From contig NZ_CP131914.1 in the NCBI RefSeq assembly GCF_040529045.1, positions 3,394,501 to 3,458,500 of the forward strand: 64,000 nucleotides of DNA, written 5' to 3'. Of the stretch, positions 43,233 to 52,198 are shown piece by piece. The stretch comes from Xanthomonas indica (lineage in GTDB: Bacteria > Pseudomonadota > Gammaproteobacteria > Xanthomonadales > Xanthomonadaceae). The stretch's first letter is position 1, and every line of letters begins with the position of its first letter. The notes under the pieces are model-generated. The model searched no databases, was not told the origin of the DNA, and saw only the letters and a program-made list of their open reading frames with translations. A program made the position numbers and the translations under genes.

Positions 43233-43260
43233 CCCCCAAACTGCCCCCGCGGTGAGCCAC

Positions 43261-43746
43261 ATGGACCCTGCGTTCATCTATTACCTGTGTGCCGGGCTGC
43301 TGGTGTTGGTCGGGCTGGCGGGGGTCGTGCTGCCGGCCCTGCCGGGGACGCCGCTGATGTTCGCCGGGTTGCTGCTGGCGGCCTGGGCCGACGGCTTCCA
43401 GCGCGTGGGCTGGCCGACGCTGACGGTGCTGGGCGTGCTGACCGCGCTGTCGCTGCTGGTCGACCTGCTGGCCACCGCCTTCGGCGCGCAGCGCGTCGGC
43501 GCCAGCCGCAAGGCGCTGTGGGGGTCGGTGCTGGGCGGGATCGCCGGCATGTTCTTCATGCCGATCGGGCTGTTCGTCGGCCCCTTCGTCGGCGCCCTGG
43601 TCGGGGAATACTGGCACGGCCGCGAACTGCGGCAGGCGACCCGGGTCGGGGTCGGCACCTGGCTGGGGATCGTGCTGGGCACCGCCGCCAAGCTCGGCCT
43701 GGCGCTGGCGATGCTTGCGCTGTTCGCGGTGGCCTGGGTGCTCTGA
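43261..43746 (+). CDS. DUF456 family membrane protein
   Basis: A 161-residue protein with four to five transmembrane segments. LVGLAGVVLPALPGTPLMFAG and a glycine-rich middle (GSVLGGIAGMFFMPIGLFVGP...GALVGEYWHG) are the DUF456 signature. It is predicted to be an inner-membrane protein of unknown function. A GGTGAG lies just before the ATG. It is divergent from the cold-shock gene. Confidence 0.85.
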   Translation: MDPAFIYYLCAGLLVLVGLAGVVLPALPGTPLMFAGLLLAAWADGFQRVGWPTLTVLGVLTALSLLVDLLATAFGAQRVGASRKALWGSVLGGIAGMFFMPIGLFVGPFVGALVGEYWHGRELRQATRVGVGTWLGIVLGTAAKLGLALAMLALFAVAWVL

Positions 43747-43888
43747 AGCAGCACGCCTGAAGACGGCGTCGCGGCGACAGCATGAACGTGTGATGACCCT
43801 GTTGTCGTCACTTCCTGTATTTTCGCTGCCGGCCATTTACCCCGGCAGCGCACCACCCGCCCGCGCCGCCCGTTGCAGCGAGAACCGC

Positions 43889-45040
43889 ATGTCCCACCGC
43901 CAGGTCCGTCCCCTGTTACTGCTGTCGATCGCGGCCGTGCCGCTTGCGCACGCGCAGGAAGTCCTGCCCACCCCCGCCTCGCCGGAAGCCTGCGTGGCCA
44001 TCTCCAGCGATGCCGCCCGCCTGGCCTGCTACGACCAGGCACTGTCGCGCCGGACCGCCGACCCGCAGGCCGCCGACGCCGCGGCGCAGGCCGCCAGCGA
44101 ACGCCAGAAGCAGAAACTGGACGCGACCCTGCCGGAGGACGCCGGCGTCGCCGAACGCGCCCGCCAGCGGGCCGCGGCGATCTTCAAGGAGGATCGCTAC
44201 GACAGCACCATCGCCAATGCCGGCAAGGGCTCGCTGCTGGACAGCCGCTGGGAACTGGCCAAGGACTCCAAGCTGGGCACCTTCCAGTTGCGCGCCTACA
44301 AGCCGGTGTACCTGCTGCCGGCGTTCTGGACCAGCAAGAAGAACGAACTGCCGTCCTCGCCGAACCCGGCCAACACGGTGACCACCGCCGAGCCGCTGGA
44401 CAGCGTGGAGGCGAAGTTCCAGCTGAGCTTCAAGACCAAGATCGTGGAGAACATCTTCGGCGACAACGGCGACCTGTGGGGCGGCTACACCCAGAGCTCG
44501 CGCTGGCAGGTCTACAACGCGGAGCAATCGCGGCCGTTCCGCGAGACCAACTACGAGCCGGAACTGATGCTGGTGTTCCGCAACAACTACAGCCTGTTCG
44601 GCTGGAAGGGGCGGATGACCGGCATCCAGCTGACCCACCAGTCCAACGGCCGCAGCGATCCGCTGTCGCGCAGCTGGAACCGGGCGATGCTCAACATCGG
44701 CCTGGACCGCGACAACTGGGCGCTGGTGCTGCGCCCCTGGTACCGCATCCCGGAGAGCCGCAAGCAGGACAACAACCCGGACATCGAGGACTACATGGGC
44801 CGCGGCGACGCGACCCTGATCTACAACCGCAACGGCCACGAGGTGGCGCTGATGGCGCGGCACTCGCTGCGCGGCGGCGACCGCTCGCACGGCGCGGTGC
44901 AACTGGACTGGGGCTTCCCGATCAGCAACCTGCTGCGCGGCCATGTGCAGGTGTTCGACGGCTACGGCGAAAGCATGATCGACTACAACCACCGCGCCAC
45001 CTACGTCGGCGTCGGCATCTCGCTGCTGGAGTGGTTCTGA
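43889..45040 (+). CDS. pldA: Outer-membrane phospholipase A (PldA)
   Basis: A 383-residue protein with signal peptide (ends PLAHA). The N-terminal 100 residues are an alpha-helical extension absent from E. coli OMPLA, then a 12-strand barrel. The catalytic site is HQSNGRSDPLSRSWNR, giving His250, Ser252 and Asn264, matching the E. coli His142/Ser144/Asn156. It hydrolyses misplaced outer-leaflet phospholipids and is calcium dependent as a dimer. The barrel ends in Phe, as expected for a Bam substrate. Confidence 0.92.
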   Translation: MSHRQVRPLLLLSIAAVPLAHAQEVLPTPASPEACVAISSDAARLACYDQALSRRTADPQAADAAAQAASERQKQKLDATLPEDAGVAERARQRAAAIFKEDRYDSTIANAGKGSLLDSRWELAKDSKLGTFQLRAYKPVYLLPAFWTSKKNELPSSPNPANTVTTAEPLDSVEAKFQLSFKTKIVENIFGDNGDLWGGYTQSSRWQVYNAEQSRPFRETNYEPELMLVFRNNYSLFGWKGRMTGIQLTHQSNGRSDPLSRSWNRAMLNIGLDRDNWALVLRPWYRIPESRKQDNNPDIEDYMGRGDATLIYNRNGHEVALMARHSLRGGDRSHGAVQLDWGFPISNLLRGHVQVFDGYGESMIDYNHRATYVGVGISLLEWF

Positions 45041-45288
45041 GCCGCCACGGCTGAGCGACGCGCGCGCCGCCCAGCTGGGCGTCGCGCGCGCTGGCCATGC
45101 GTCCGTCGCGCACGACAGCGCGGAGTGCCGCGTTGCTGCGGCCACGGCATGCGCAAGCTGACTTCATAGTTTTTCGCGCACGCGCGGTCGCGATGCGCGC
45201 TGCACATGGGGCCTCTTCGAGGGCGCGTCGCCGCCCCACTCCGACGGCGGCGCAGCCGCCACGCGACCGCGCCGCGCTCGCCGATCGC

Positions 45289-47343
45289 TCAGAACCGGTA
45301 GTTGCCCTTCAGCCACAGGTTGCGGCCCGGTTCGGCGATGCGCACCGGGTCGGCCGGGAAGCCGAAATCGGCGCTGCCGGCCAGGTTGAGATGTTCGCTG
45401 TAGCGCCGGTCGAACACGTTGTCGATGCCGGCGCTCAGCCGCAGCCCCTCGCTGACCCGGTAGCCGCCGCTCAGCCCCAGCGTGGCGAAACCGGCGCTGC
45501 GGCCGAGGTCGCGGCCGACCACGTTGCCCTGGTCCAACGCCACCCGACCCTGCCGCGCAACCGCGCGCAGCAGTGCCCCAGCCGACCAGCGCTGCCCTTC
45601 CCACTGCACCTGCAGCCGCGATTCCAGCGGCGGCATCTGCGGCAATGGCGTGCCGTCGCTGCGGTTCTCGCCCCAGGCATAGGCCAGCGTGCCGCCGAGG
45701 GTCAGGCCCGGCAGCGGCTGCCAGTCCAGTCCCGCCTCGGCGCCGGCGATGCGCGCATCGACGTTGTCGACGCGAGTGGTGGTGCCCATCATCCCGCCCT
45801 CGGCATAGGTGAACAGGATGAAGTCCTGCACCCGCCCGGCGTAGGCGGAGACCCAGCCTTGCACGGTCGCGCCGCGGTACTGCAGGCCGAGATCGAGCTG
45901 GGTGGTGCGCTCCGGGCGCAGCCCGGCGAAGGCGTTGGCCGCGCCGCTCGGGCCCATGTCGGCGGAAAACAATTCCCAGTAGTCGGGCATGCGTGCGCTG
46001 CGGCCGAGGCCGGCATACCAAACCGTGTCGGCCGAGAGGGTGCGCTCCACGCGCAGGAAGACGCTGCCCAGGTCTTCGCGGCGCGTCTGTCCGGCGGTGG
46101 GATTGGGCATGCCCATCATGCCGACGCTGCGGCGGGTGTCCTCGACCTGCGCGCGGTCCAGGCGCAGGCCGGCGATCCAGCGTTGTGCCGTGCCGGCGCC
46201 GAAGGTGGCTTCAGTGAAGGCGCCCAGGGTGTCGAACCGCGCATCGGTCCGCCACGGCACGCTCCGGTACATGCCCTCGCCGCTGGCGCTGCGGTCGCGG
46301 TGGCGGCTTTGCTGGGTGTCGAGGCCGGCCTGGACCACCACCTGGTTCCAGCGCCACTCCGATTCCACGCGCCCGCCGCGGGTACGCCGGTCCACGTTGG
46401 AGGCCATCGGCATCGGCATCGCCGACTGCGGATTGGGCCGGCGCAACGTGTAGTTGTCCATGACGTGGTCGGCATCGTTGACATAGGCATTGGCGCGCAA
46501 CGCCTCCCAGGCGCCGGGCAGATCGGTGCGCTCGAAGCGCGCGGCATAGCTGGTGCGGCGGAACTGGCTGCCGTCCATGCTGCGCCCGGCATAGCGCGCC
46601 AGGCCATCGCCGCTGCCGGCGGAGAACTCCAGCACGGTGTCCGGGTCCGGGGTCCAGCCGACCGCGGCATCGGCATTCCATTTGCGCCAGCGCGAGGGCA
46701 CCACCGCGCCATCGCCGTCGCGGTAGTCGCCGGACTCGGAGCGGTTGGCGTCCACGCGCGCGTAGCCGCTGCGGTTGCCGCCGCGCAGATCGAGGTTCTG
46801 GTCGTTGCGGTTCCAGGAGCCGACCAGCGCACTGGCCTCGCCTTGCAACGTCGGCACGGCGTAATGCGGGGTGTCGCGCTCGAAGCGCACGGTGCCGGCG
46901 GAGGCGCCGGGCCCCCAGCGCACGGTCTGCGGGCCCTTGACGATGGTGAGCCGGTCGAAGGTTTCCGGGGCGATGTAGGACAAGGCGTTGTCCATGCGCG
47001 CCGGGCACGCCCCGATCAGGGTGCCGTCGTTGCTGAGCACGTTGAGGCGCGAGCCGAACATCCCACGCAGCACCGGATCGCCATTGGTGCCGCCGTTGCG
47101 GATCGCGGCGAAGCCGGGCACGGTCTTCAGGTAGTCGGCGCCATCGCTGGCCGGCACCGGCTGCCGCGGCAGCTTCGGATCGACCGTCCAGGTCAGCGGT
47201 GCGACCGGGGCGGTGGCGGTCACCTGCATCCGGTCGAGGGTGGTGGCGTCGGGCGCCTCGGCATGGCCGGACGCGGGAAACAGACTGGCGAAAATGCAGC
47301 ACGACAACGCCGCCCGCGCGGGCGACGGCAGGAACTGGGACAT
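45289..47343 (-). CDS. TonB-dependent copper receptor
   Basis: A 684-residue outer-membrane receptor. A signal peptide ends near residue 28 (ASGHA); the plug has DYLKTVPGFAAIRNGGTNGDPVLRG and RLTIVKGPQTVRWGPGASAG; the barrel ends in Phe (LWLKGNYRF). The family is that of OprC/NosA, which imports copper. Methionine-rich loops (AMPMPMASN, GMMGMPNP, EGGMMG) are consistent with Cu(I) binding. GGAG lies eight bases before the start. It is encoded downstream of, and 35 bases from, a His/Cys-rich DUF2946 protein on the same strand, an arrangement often seen for copper uptake. Confidence 0.9.
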   Translation of the reverse strand: MSQFLPSPARAALSCCIFASLFPASGHAEAPDATTLDRMQVTATAPVAPLTWTVDPKLPRQPVPASDGADYLKTVPGFAAIRNGGTNGDPVLRGMFGSRLNVLSNDGTLIGACPARMDNALSYIAPETFDRLTIVKGPQTVRWGPGASAGTVRFERDTPHYAVPTLQGEASALVGSWNRNDQNLDLRGGNRSGYARVDANRSESGDYRDGDGAVVPSRWRKWNADAAVGWTPDPDTVLEFSAGSGDGLARYAGRSMDGSQFRRTSYAARFERTDLPGAWEALRANAYVNDADHVMDNYTLRRPNPQSAMPMPMASNVDRRTRGGRVESEWRWNQVVVQAGLDTQQSRHRDRSASGEGMYRSVPWRTDARFDTLGAFTEATFGAGTAQRWIAGLRLDRAQVEDTRRSVGMMGMPNPTAGQTRREDLGSVFLRVERTLSADTVWYAGLGRSARMPDYWELFSADMGPSGAANAFAGLRPERTTQLDLGLQYRGATVQGWVSAYAGRVQDFILFTYAEGGMMGTTTRVDNVDARIAGAEAGLDWQPLPGLTLGGTLAYAWGENRSDGTPLPQMPPLESRLQVQWEGQRWSAGALLRAVARQGRVALDQGNVVGRDLGRSAGFATLGLSGGYRVSEGLRLSAGIDNVFDRRYSEHLNLAGSADFGFPADPVRIAEPGRNLWLKGNYRF

Positions 47344-47378
47344 GGATTGGACTCCAGAAAAGAACGGCGCCGGCGCGC

Positions 47379-47822
47379 CTAGCGCACCGGAAGCAGGAGG
47401 GCGTTCTGGAGATTGAGTGGCGGTCCGCGCGCGGCGTGCGCGCGCCAGCGCACGGCGGCGTGGATGCGATGACGCAATGGCGTCGCGGTTGCAGGCGCGG
47501 GCAGCGCAGCGGCTAGCAGCAGGACGATCGCCAGCCACGGCAACAGCCGTGCGGCGAGCAGGCAGTAGTCGCAGGCGGCGTGCGCCGAGCCATGGTCGCG
47601 CTGCACGCCCGACGCGTCTTCGTGGCCGGCGTGGACGGCGCCGTGCTGCGGCTGCAGGTCGGCGTCGGCCTGCAATCCGGCCGCGGTGCACAACGGCACC
47701 GGCAGCGTCGCCGCCTCGAGCAGGCGGCTGGCCACCGGCGCGACCACCAGCAACAGCGCGGCCAGCAAGGCGGGCCAACGCATCAGGCGGCGCAGTCGGG
47801 CGGGAGCACGGAGGAAAGACAC
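47379..47822 (-). CDS. DUF2946-like membrane protein, copper-associated
   Basis: A 147-residue protein. Hydrophobic segments at about 15-33 (RWPALLAALLLVVAPVA) and 88-107 (LLPWLAIVLLLAAALP) flank a His-rich loop (HGAVHAGHEDAS, HGSAHAACDYC) that could bind metal. DUF2946 proteins often accompany TonB-dependent copper receptors, as here. The start is uncertain: GTG 47822 gives the longest product; ATG 47783 lacks a ribosome site as well. Functional role unknown. Confidence 0.7.
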   Translation of the reverse strand: MSFLRAPARLRRLMRWPALLAALLLVVAPVASRLLEAATLPVPLCTAAGLQADADLQPQHGAVHAGHEDASGVQRDHGSAHAACDYCLLAARLLPWLAIVLLLAAALPAPATATPLRHRIHAAVRWRAHAARGPPLNLQNALLLPVR

Positions 47823-48151
47823 CAGGCGATTCTAGGCGGCAGAGCCGGCGGCGGGCCGACTGTGGTGGCGGGTGCGACAACGTGACGCAGGACGGCGACG
47901 CCCTGCGTCGCTCAGCGCTACCCGGCGCTTCCATGCGCGAGGCACACCACGCGAACGGTCAGCGCGCCTGCCTTCGATCCATGGGTCCTTGGTTTCGATT
48001 CCCAGGGCGCAGGCCAGGAAAAAGCACGCGTTAGTGCAGCGTCCGCGAGCGCCTGCGCGTTGTCCTGGGACGAGGACAGGGAAAACACGGTCACCGACGC
48101 TAGACAACGCTGCGGCCGCTGACGTCCGACGCGGCGCCTGTGCGCCGCCAC
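47823..48151. other. Gap between the DUF2946 gene and the GST
   Basis: Both neighbours are on the minus strand. I see no gene, repeat or clear promoter in these 330 bases, though the promoter of the copper operon must lie here. Confidence 0.55.
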
Positions 48152-48787
48152 TCACATCCAGTCGGTAATGCCTTCCCGCCGATAGGCTTCGTGGAACGCC
48201 GGGCGCGCCTTCATCCTGTCGGCCAGCGCCTTCAGCGCCGGCCAGGTGTCGGTGGGCCGCGGCATGTTGCGCGACCACCGCATCAGCATGACCAGCACGA
48301 AGTCGGCGGCGCTGCAGTGTTCGCCGAGCAGATAGGGGCCGCCCTGCTCCAGCTGGGTCGCCACCTCATCCCAGGCCTTTTCCAGGAACGCGCGGGCGTT
48401 GGCGCGCACGTGCTCGGCGTTGTCGGCGCCGGCCGGTTCGTCGGCGTAAAACCAGGCGCGGTAGGCCGGCATCAGGGTGTAGGCGCCGAACAGCATCCAG
48501 CGGTAGTAGGCCGCACGCTCGGGCGTGCCCGGCGGCGGCGCCAGGCCGGCATGCGGATAGAGGTCAGCCAGATGCATGGCGATGGCGACCGATTCGGTCA
48601 GCACCTGCCCGTCCAGCACCAGGGTCGGCACCCGCCCCTGCGGGTTGATCGCCAGATACTCGGGACTTTTTTGCTCCTGGCGCTCGAAATCGAGCATGCG
48701 CAGTTCGAAATCGACCTGCAGTTCGATCAGCAACCAGTGCACGACGAACGAGGCGGTACTGGGCGAACCATAAAGCACGATGGACAC
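48152..48787 (-). CDS. Glutathione S-transferase family protein
   Basis: A 211-residue protein. LYGSPSTASFVVHWLLIEL starts the thioredoxin-like half with a Ser in the active region; NPQGRVPTLVLDG gives the cis-Pro and LTESVAIAMHLAD the Glu-Ser pair. The helical half ends with LLGEHCSAADFVLVMLMRW (conserved Asp cap). GTG 48787 is chosen from the family start; GTG 48778 is possible. It is unrelated in detail to the GST at 33980. Confidence 0.88.
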   Translation of the reverse strand: MSIVLYGSPSTASFVVHWLLIELQVDFELRMLDFERQEQKSPEYLAINPQGRVPTLVLDGQVLTESVAIAMHLADLYPHAGLAPPPGTPERAAYYRWMLFGAYTLMPAYRAWFYADEPAGADNAEHVRANARAFLEKAWDEVATQLEQGGPYLLGEHCSAADFVLVMLMRWSRNMPRPTDTWPALKALADRMKARPAFHEAYRREGITDWM

Positions 48788-48896
48788 GACGCTTTCCCCG
48801 GAGGTGGAACCAGCGCCGATTATTGCCGCGACGCCGGCGCGCCGCCAGCGCCGCGCGGAACGCCGGCATCCTCGCCGGCGTTCGCGCCGCCGCCGA

Positions 48897-50417
48897 TCAG
48901 GCCTCGACCACCACCGGGATCTTGCCGATGCGGGCCTGCCACTCGCGCGGGCCGGTCTTGTGCACCGACTCGCCGCTGGCATCGACCGCCACGGTCACCG
49001 GCATGTCCTTGACCTCGAACTCGTAGATCGCCTCCATGCCCAGGTCTTCGAACGCCAGCACCTTGCTGGCCTTGATCGCCTTGGACACCAGGTAGGCCGA
49101 GCCGCCGACCGCCATCAGGTACACCGCCTTGTTGTCGCGGATCGCGGCGATCGCCGCATCGCCGCGCTCGGACTTGCCGACCATGCCCAGCAGGCCGGTC
49201 TGCTCCAGCATCTGCCGGGTGAACTTGTCCATGCGCGTGGCGGTGGTGGGGCCGGCCGGGCCGACCACTTCGTCGCGCACCGGATCGACCGGGCCGACGT
49301 AGTAGATGAAGCGGTTGGTGAAGTCCACCGGCAGCGTCTCGCCGCGGTTGAGCATGTCGATCATGCGCTTGTGCGCGGCGTCGCGGCCGGTCAGCAGCTT
49401 GCCGTTGAGCAGGATGGTCTCGCCCGGCTTGAAGCTGGCAACTTCCTCGCGGGTGATGGTGTCCAGATTCACCCGGCGCGCATTGGTCGGGTTGTAGGTG
49501 AGCTTGGGCCAGTCTTCCAGCGAGGGCGGATCCAGCATCACCGCGCCGCTGCCGTCCAGGGTGAAGTGCGCATGGCGGGTGGCCGCGCAGTTGGGGATCA
49601 GCGCCACCGGCAGGTTGGCGGCGTGGGTCGGGTAGTCCTTGACCTTGATGTCCAGCACCGTGGTCAGGCCACCCAGGCCCTGCGCACCGATGCCCAGCGC
49701 GTTGACCTTCTCGTACAGCTCCAGGCGCAGTTCCTCGGCACGGTTGGACGCACCGCGGGCCTGCAGGTCGACGATGTCGATCGGCTCCATCAATGCTTCC
49801 TTGGCCAGCAGCATCGCCTTCTCGGCGGTGCCGCCGATGCCGATGCCGAGCATGCCCGGCGGGCACCAGCCGGCACCCATGGTCGGCACGGTCTTGAGCA
49901 CCCAGTCGACGATGGAATCGGACGGGTTGAGCATGGCGAACTTGCTCTTGGCCTCGGAGCCGCCGCCCTTGGCCGCGACGATGACGTCGACGGTGTCGCC
50001 GGGGACGACCTTCACGTTGACCACCGCCGGAGTGTTGTCCTTGGTGTTCTGGCGCTTGCCGGCCGGGTCGGCCAGCACCGAAGCGCGCAGCTTGTTGTCC
50101 GGATGGTTGTAGGCGCGGCGCACGCCCTCGTTGACCATGTCCTCCACGCCCATGGTGGCGTCGTCCCAGCGCACGTTCATGCCGATCTCGAGGAACACGG
50201 TGACGATGCCGGTGTCCTGGCAGATCGGCCGGTGGCCCTCGGCGCACATGCGCGAATTGATCAGGATCTGCGCGATGGCGTCCTTGGCCGCCGGCGACTG
50301 CTCGCGCTCGTAGGCCGCGGACAGGTTCTTGATGTAGTCGACCGGGTGGTAGTAGCTGATGTACTGCAGCGCGTCGGCGACGGACTGGATGAGGTCTTCC
50401 TGCTTGATCGAGGTCAC
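48897..50417 (-). CDS. Class I (iron-sulfur) fumarate hydratase
   Basis: A 506-residue homodimeric fumarase that interconverts fumarate and malate in the TCA cycle, using an oxygen-sensitive [4Fe-4S] cluster. Family marks are HRPICQDTGIVTVF, SKFAMLNPSDSIVDWV and GWCPPGMLGIGIGG in the N-terminal domain, and the C-terminal beta domain with GETILLNGKLLTGRDAAHKR and VVGPAGPTTATRMD. Cysteines of CQDTG, WCPPG and NCAATRHA are the expected cluster ligands. It starts with GTG at 50417 and no clear ribosome site is visible. It is divergent from the ECF41 sigma factor gene. Confidence 0.94.
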   Translation of the reverse strand: MTSIKQEDLIQSVADALQYISYYHPVDYIKNLSAAYEREQSPAAKDAIAQILINSRMCAEGHRPICQDTGIVTVFLEIGMNVRWDDATMGVEDMVNEGVRRAYNHPDNKLRASVLADPAGKRQNTKDNTPAVVNVKVVPGDTVDVIVAAKGGGSEAKSKFAMLNPSDSIVDWVLKTVPTMGAGWCPPGMLGIGIGGTAEKAMLLAKEALMEPIDIVDLQARGASNRAEELRLELYEKVNALGIGAQGLGGLTTVLDIKVKDYPTHAANLPVALIPNCAATRHAHFTLDGSGAVMLDPPSLEDWPKLTYNPTNARRVNLDTITREEVASFKPGETILLNGKLLTGRDAAHKRMIDMLNRGETLPVDFTNRFIYYVGPVDPVRDEVVGPAGPTTATRMDKFTRQMLEQTGLLGMVGKSERGDAAIAAIRDNKAVYLMAVGGSAYLVSKAIKASKVLAFEDLGMEAIYEFEVKDMPVTVAVDASGESVHKTGPREWQARIGKIPVVVEA

Positions 50418-50482
50418 GGCTGGCTCTGCGGCTGGCGGGGGGAAACCCGCCCATTTTAGGGCAAAGTGGCGGCCCCGCCCGC

Positions 50483-50509
50483 TGTCACGCCGGTACGCCC
50501 TGTTCCGTC
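50483..50509 (+). promoter_or_regulatory. ECF41-type promoter of the sigma factor gene
   Basis: TGTCAC, 17 bases, then CGTC, ten bases before the ATG. The same two boxes at identical spacing, with matching flanks (GCTGTCACGCCGG, CGTCCTGG), occur at 51411-51437 before the partner gene. TGTCAC(A)/CGTC is the promoter motif reported for ECF41 sigma factors. Confidence 0.75.
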
Positions 50510-50518
50510 CTGGTCGTC

Positions 50519-51397
50519 ATGACCCACGATCCGACCTTCGAATCCCACCGCCCACGGCTGTTCGGCCTGGCCTACCGCCTGCTCGGCAGCCGCGCCGACG
50601 CCGAGGACACCGTGCAGGACGCCTGGCTGCGCTGGCAGGCCAGCGACCGCGGCGCGATCCGCGACCCCGAAGCCTGGCTGGTGACCGCCACCACCCGGCT
50701 CGGCCTGGACCGCCTGCGCGCGGCGCGCAGCGCCCGCGTCCACTACGTCGGCCCGTGGCTGCCCGAACCGCTGGAGATCGCCGACGCCGCCGACCCGGCC
50801 GAGCGCCATGACCGCACCGAACAGGTGTCGCTGGCGTTCCTGGCGCTGCTGGAGCGGCTCGGCCCGCACGAGCGCGCCGCGTTCCTGCTGAAGGAGGCGT
50901 TCGACTACGACTACGCGCAGATCGGCCGCACCCTGGAGCGCAGCGAGGCCGGCTGCCGGCAACTGGTGCACCGGGCGCGCGAGCGGCTCGGCCAGGGCCA
51001 GGCGCGCTTCGCGGTCACGCCCGAGCGCCACCGCCAGTTGCTGGAGCGCTTCCTGCACGCCTCGCAGCGCGGCGACCGCGCCGCCATCGCCGCCCTGCTG
51101 CATGCCGACGCGCAGTTGCGCTCCGACGGCGGCGGCAAGGTCACCGCCAGCCTGCGCCCCTTGCACGGCGCCGAGCGCATCGGCCGGCTGTACTGGGCCG
51201 TGGCGCGGCGCAGCCTGGGCCTGCAGGCGCGGATCGGCACGGTCAACGGCGAACCGGCGATCCTGCGCTTCCTGGGGCCACGGCTGCACTCGGCGACGGT
51301 GCTGGTGATCGACGGCGAGCGCATCGCCGAGGTGCTGACCCTGATGAACCCGGACAAGCTGCCGGTGCCGGTGGCGCCGCCTGCCGCCGACGACTGA
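50519..51397 (+). CDS. ECF41-group RNA polymerase sigma factor with SnoaL-like C-terminal domain
   Basis: A 292-residue sigma factor. Region 2 (residues 8-70, GLAYRLLGSRADAEDTVQDAWLRW) and region 4 (105-160, LLERLGPHERAAFLLKEAFDYDY) flank the WLPEPL linker motif (80-85). The C-terminal 120 residues form a SnoaL-like domain with DGGGK at 203-207 and NPDKL at 277-281. All three are hallmarks of ECF41, where the C-terminal domain replaces an anti-sigma factor and tunes activity. The adjacent partner gene and shared promoter support autoregulation and a one-gene regulon next door. The signal is unknown. Confidence 0.94.
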   Translation: MTHDPTFESHRPRLFGLAYRLLGSRADAEDTVQDAWLRWQASDRGAIRDPEAWLVTATTRLGLDRLRAARSARVHYVGPWLPEPLEIADAADPAERHDRTEQVSLAFLALLERLGPHERAAFLLKEAFDYDYAQIGRTLERSEAGCRQLVHRARERLGQGQARFAVTPERHRQLLERFLHASQRGDRAAIAALLHADAQLRSDGGGKVTASLRPLHGAERIGRLYWAVARRSLGLQARIGTVNGEPAILRFLGPRLHSATVLVIDGERIAEVLTLMNPDKLPVPVAPPAADD

Positions 51398-51410
51398 CCT
51401 GCGCCGGCGC

Positions 51411-51437
51411 TGTCACGCCGGGACGCGCCGCCGCGTC
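51411..51437 (+). promoter_or_regulatory. ECF41-type promoter of the partner gene
   Basis: TGTCAC - 17 bases - CGTC, located between the sigma factor stop and the partner start and nearly identical to the motif before the sigma gene. It predicts direct control by the sigma factor. Confidence 0.75.
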
Positions 51438-51455
51438 CTGGAGGGGAAGGCGGCC

Positions 51456-51923
51456 ATGGTGGCCGCCATGCTCGGACCCACCATGCCTTTCCACCGCATC
51501 GACTACACCCGCCACGAACCCGAGGCGTACCGCGCCCTGCTCGGCGCCAGCCAGCAGGTCCACGACGGCACGCTCGGCAGCGCCCTCACCGAACTGGTGT
51601 TCCTGCGCGTCTCCCAGCTCAACGGCTGCGCCTACTGCATCGACATGCACGCCACCGCCCTGCGCCGCGCCGGGACCGAGCCGCGCAAGCTCGACACCCT
51701 CGCCGCCTGGCGCGACAGCCGCTTCTTCGACGCCCGCGAGCGCGCCGCGCTGGACTGGGCCGAGGCGCTGACCACGCTGCCCGCCGGCGCGCCGCCGCAG
51801 GCCGTCTATGACGCGCTGGCAGCGCAGTTCGATCCGGCCGGGATCAGCGCGCTGACCATGGCGGTGGCGGTGATCAACGCCTGGAACCGGCTGGGCGTGG
51901 GACTGCAGCCGGCACTGCCGTAA
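51456..51923 (+). CDS. Carboxymuconolactone decarboxylase / AhpD-like protein
   Basis: A 155-residue all-helical protein with the AhpD-type redox motif C-x2-C-x3-H at 58-65 (CAYCIDMH), so it is probably a thiol peroxidase-like or alkylhydroperoxidase-like enzyme. SQLNGCAYC and ERAALDWAEALT are family strings. This is the 'COE' partner typically found beside ECF41 sigma genes. Three in-frame ATGs are possible (51456, 51468, 51483); the first has GGAGG upstream, but the last matches the usual family start MPFHRIDY. Confidence 0.9.
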   Translation: MVAAMLGPTMPFHRIDYTRHEPEAYRALLGASQQVHDGTLGSALTELVFLRVSQLNGCAYCIDMHATALRRAGTEPRKLDTLAAWRDSRFFDARERAALDWAEALTTLPAGAPPQAVYDALAAQFDPAGISALTMAVAVINAWNRLGVGLQPALP

Positions 51924-51937
51924 AGGCGCTGCGCGCT

Positions 51938-51984
51938 GGGATTGGGGATTGGGGATTGGGGATTGGGGATTGGGGATTGGGGAT
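51938..51984 (+). repeat. GGGGATT heptamer array, about seven copies
   Basis: Near-perfect tandem heptamers starting 15 bases after the stop of the AhpD-like gene. This is the longest array of its family in the window and offers seven G tracts. Confidence 0.92.
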
Positions 51985-52019
51985 TCGGATTCGGATTCGG
52001 ATTCGGATTCGGATTCGGA
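51981..52019 (+). repeat. GGATTC hexamer array, six copies
   Basis: Six perfect GGATTC units directly continue the heptamer array, as if one repeat had mutated and then expanded with a new period. Confidence 0.92.
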
Positions 52020-52160
52020 GGCAGGATCGCGTAGTCGGCAAAGATGCCTGGCGCATCAAAACTCCCGGATGCTCGCCGCTGGACGCACGACCACGCACGC
52101 CAACGCCAGGCAGGCCCACAGCGTGCGCGGTTCTGCTTGCACGGACCCCACCCCAGTCCC

Positions 52161-52198
52161 GAATCCCCGGCTTTTCAGCAGCCGAATGGCTGATCATC
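52161..52198 (-). repeat. 38-base dispersed repeat, copy 3
   Basis: Same sequence as 3701-3738 and inverse of 3150-3187, starting GAATCCCCGGCTTTTCAGCA. It lies about 75 bases upstream of the deiminase-like start. Confidence 0.85.

Noticed and set aside
45097-47382. Long plus-strand frame opposite the copper receptor
   Set aside because: Shadow composition; the minus frame ends in the barrel signature of TonB-dependent receptors.
51938-52019. Regular short repeats that might suggest a CRISPR array
   Set aside because: Units are 6-7 bases in direct tandem without spacers, and there are no cas genes in the window.
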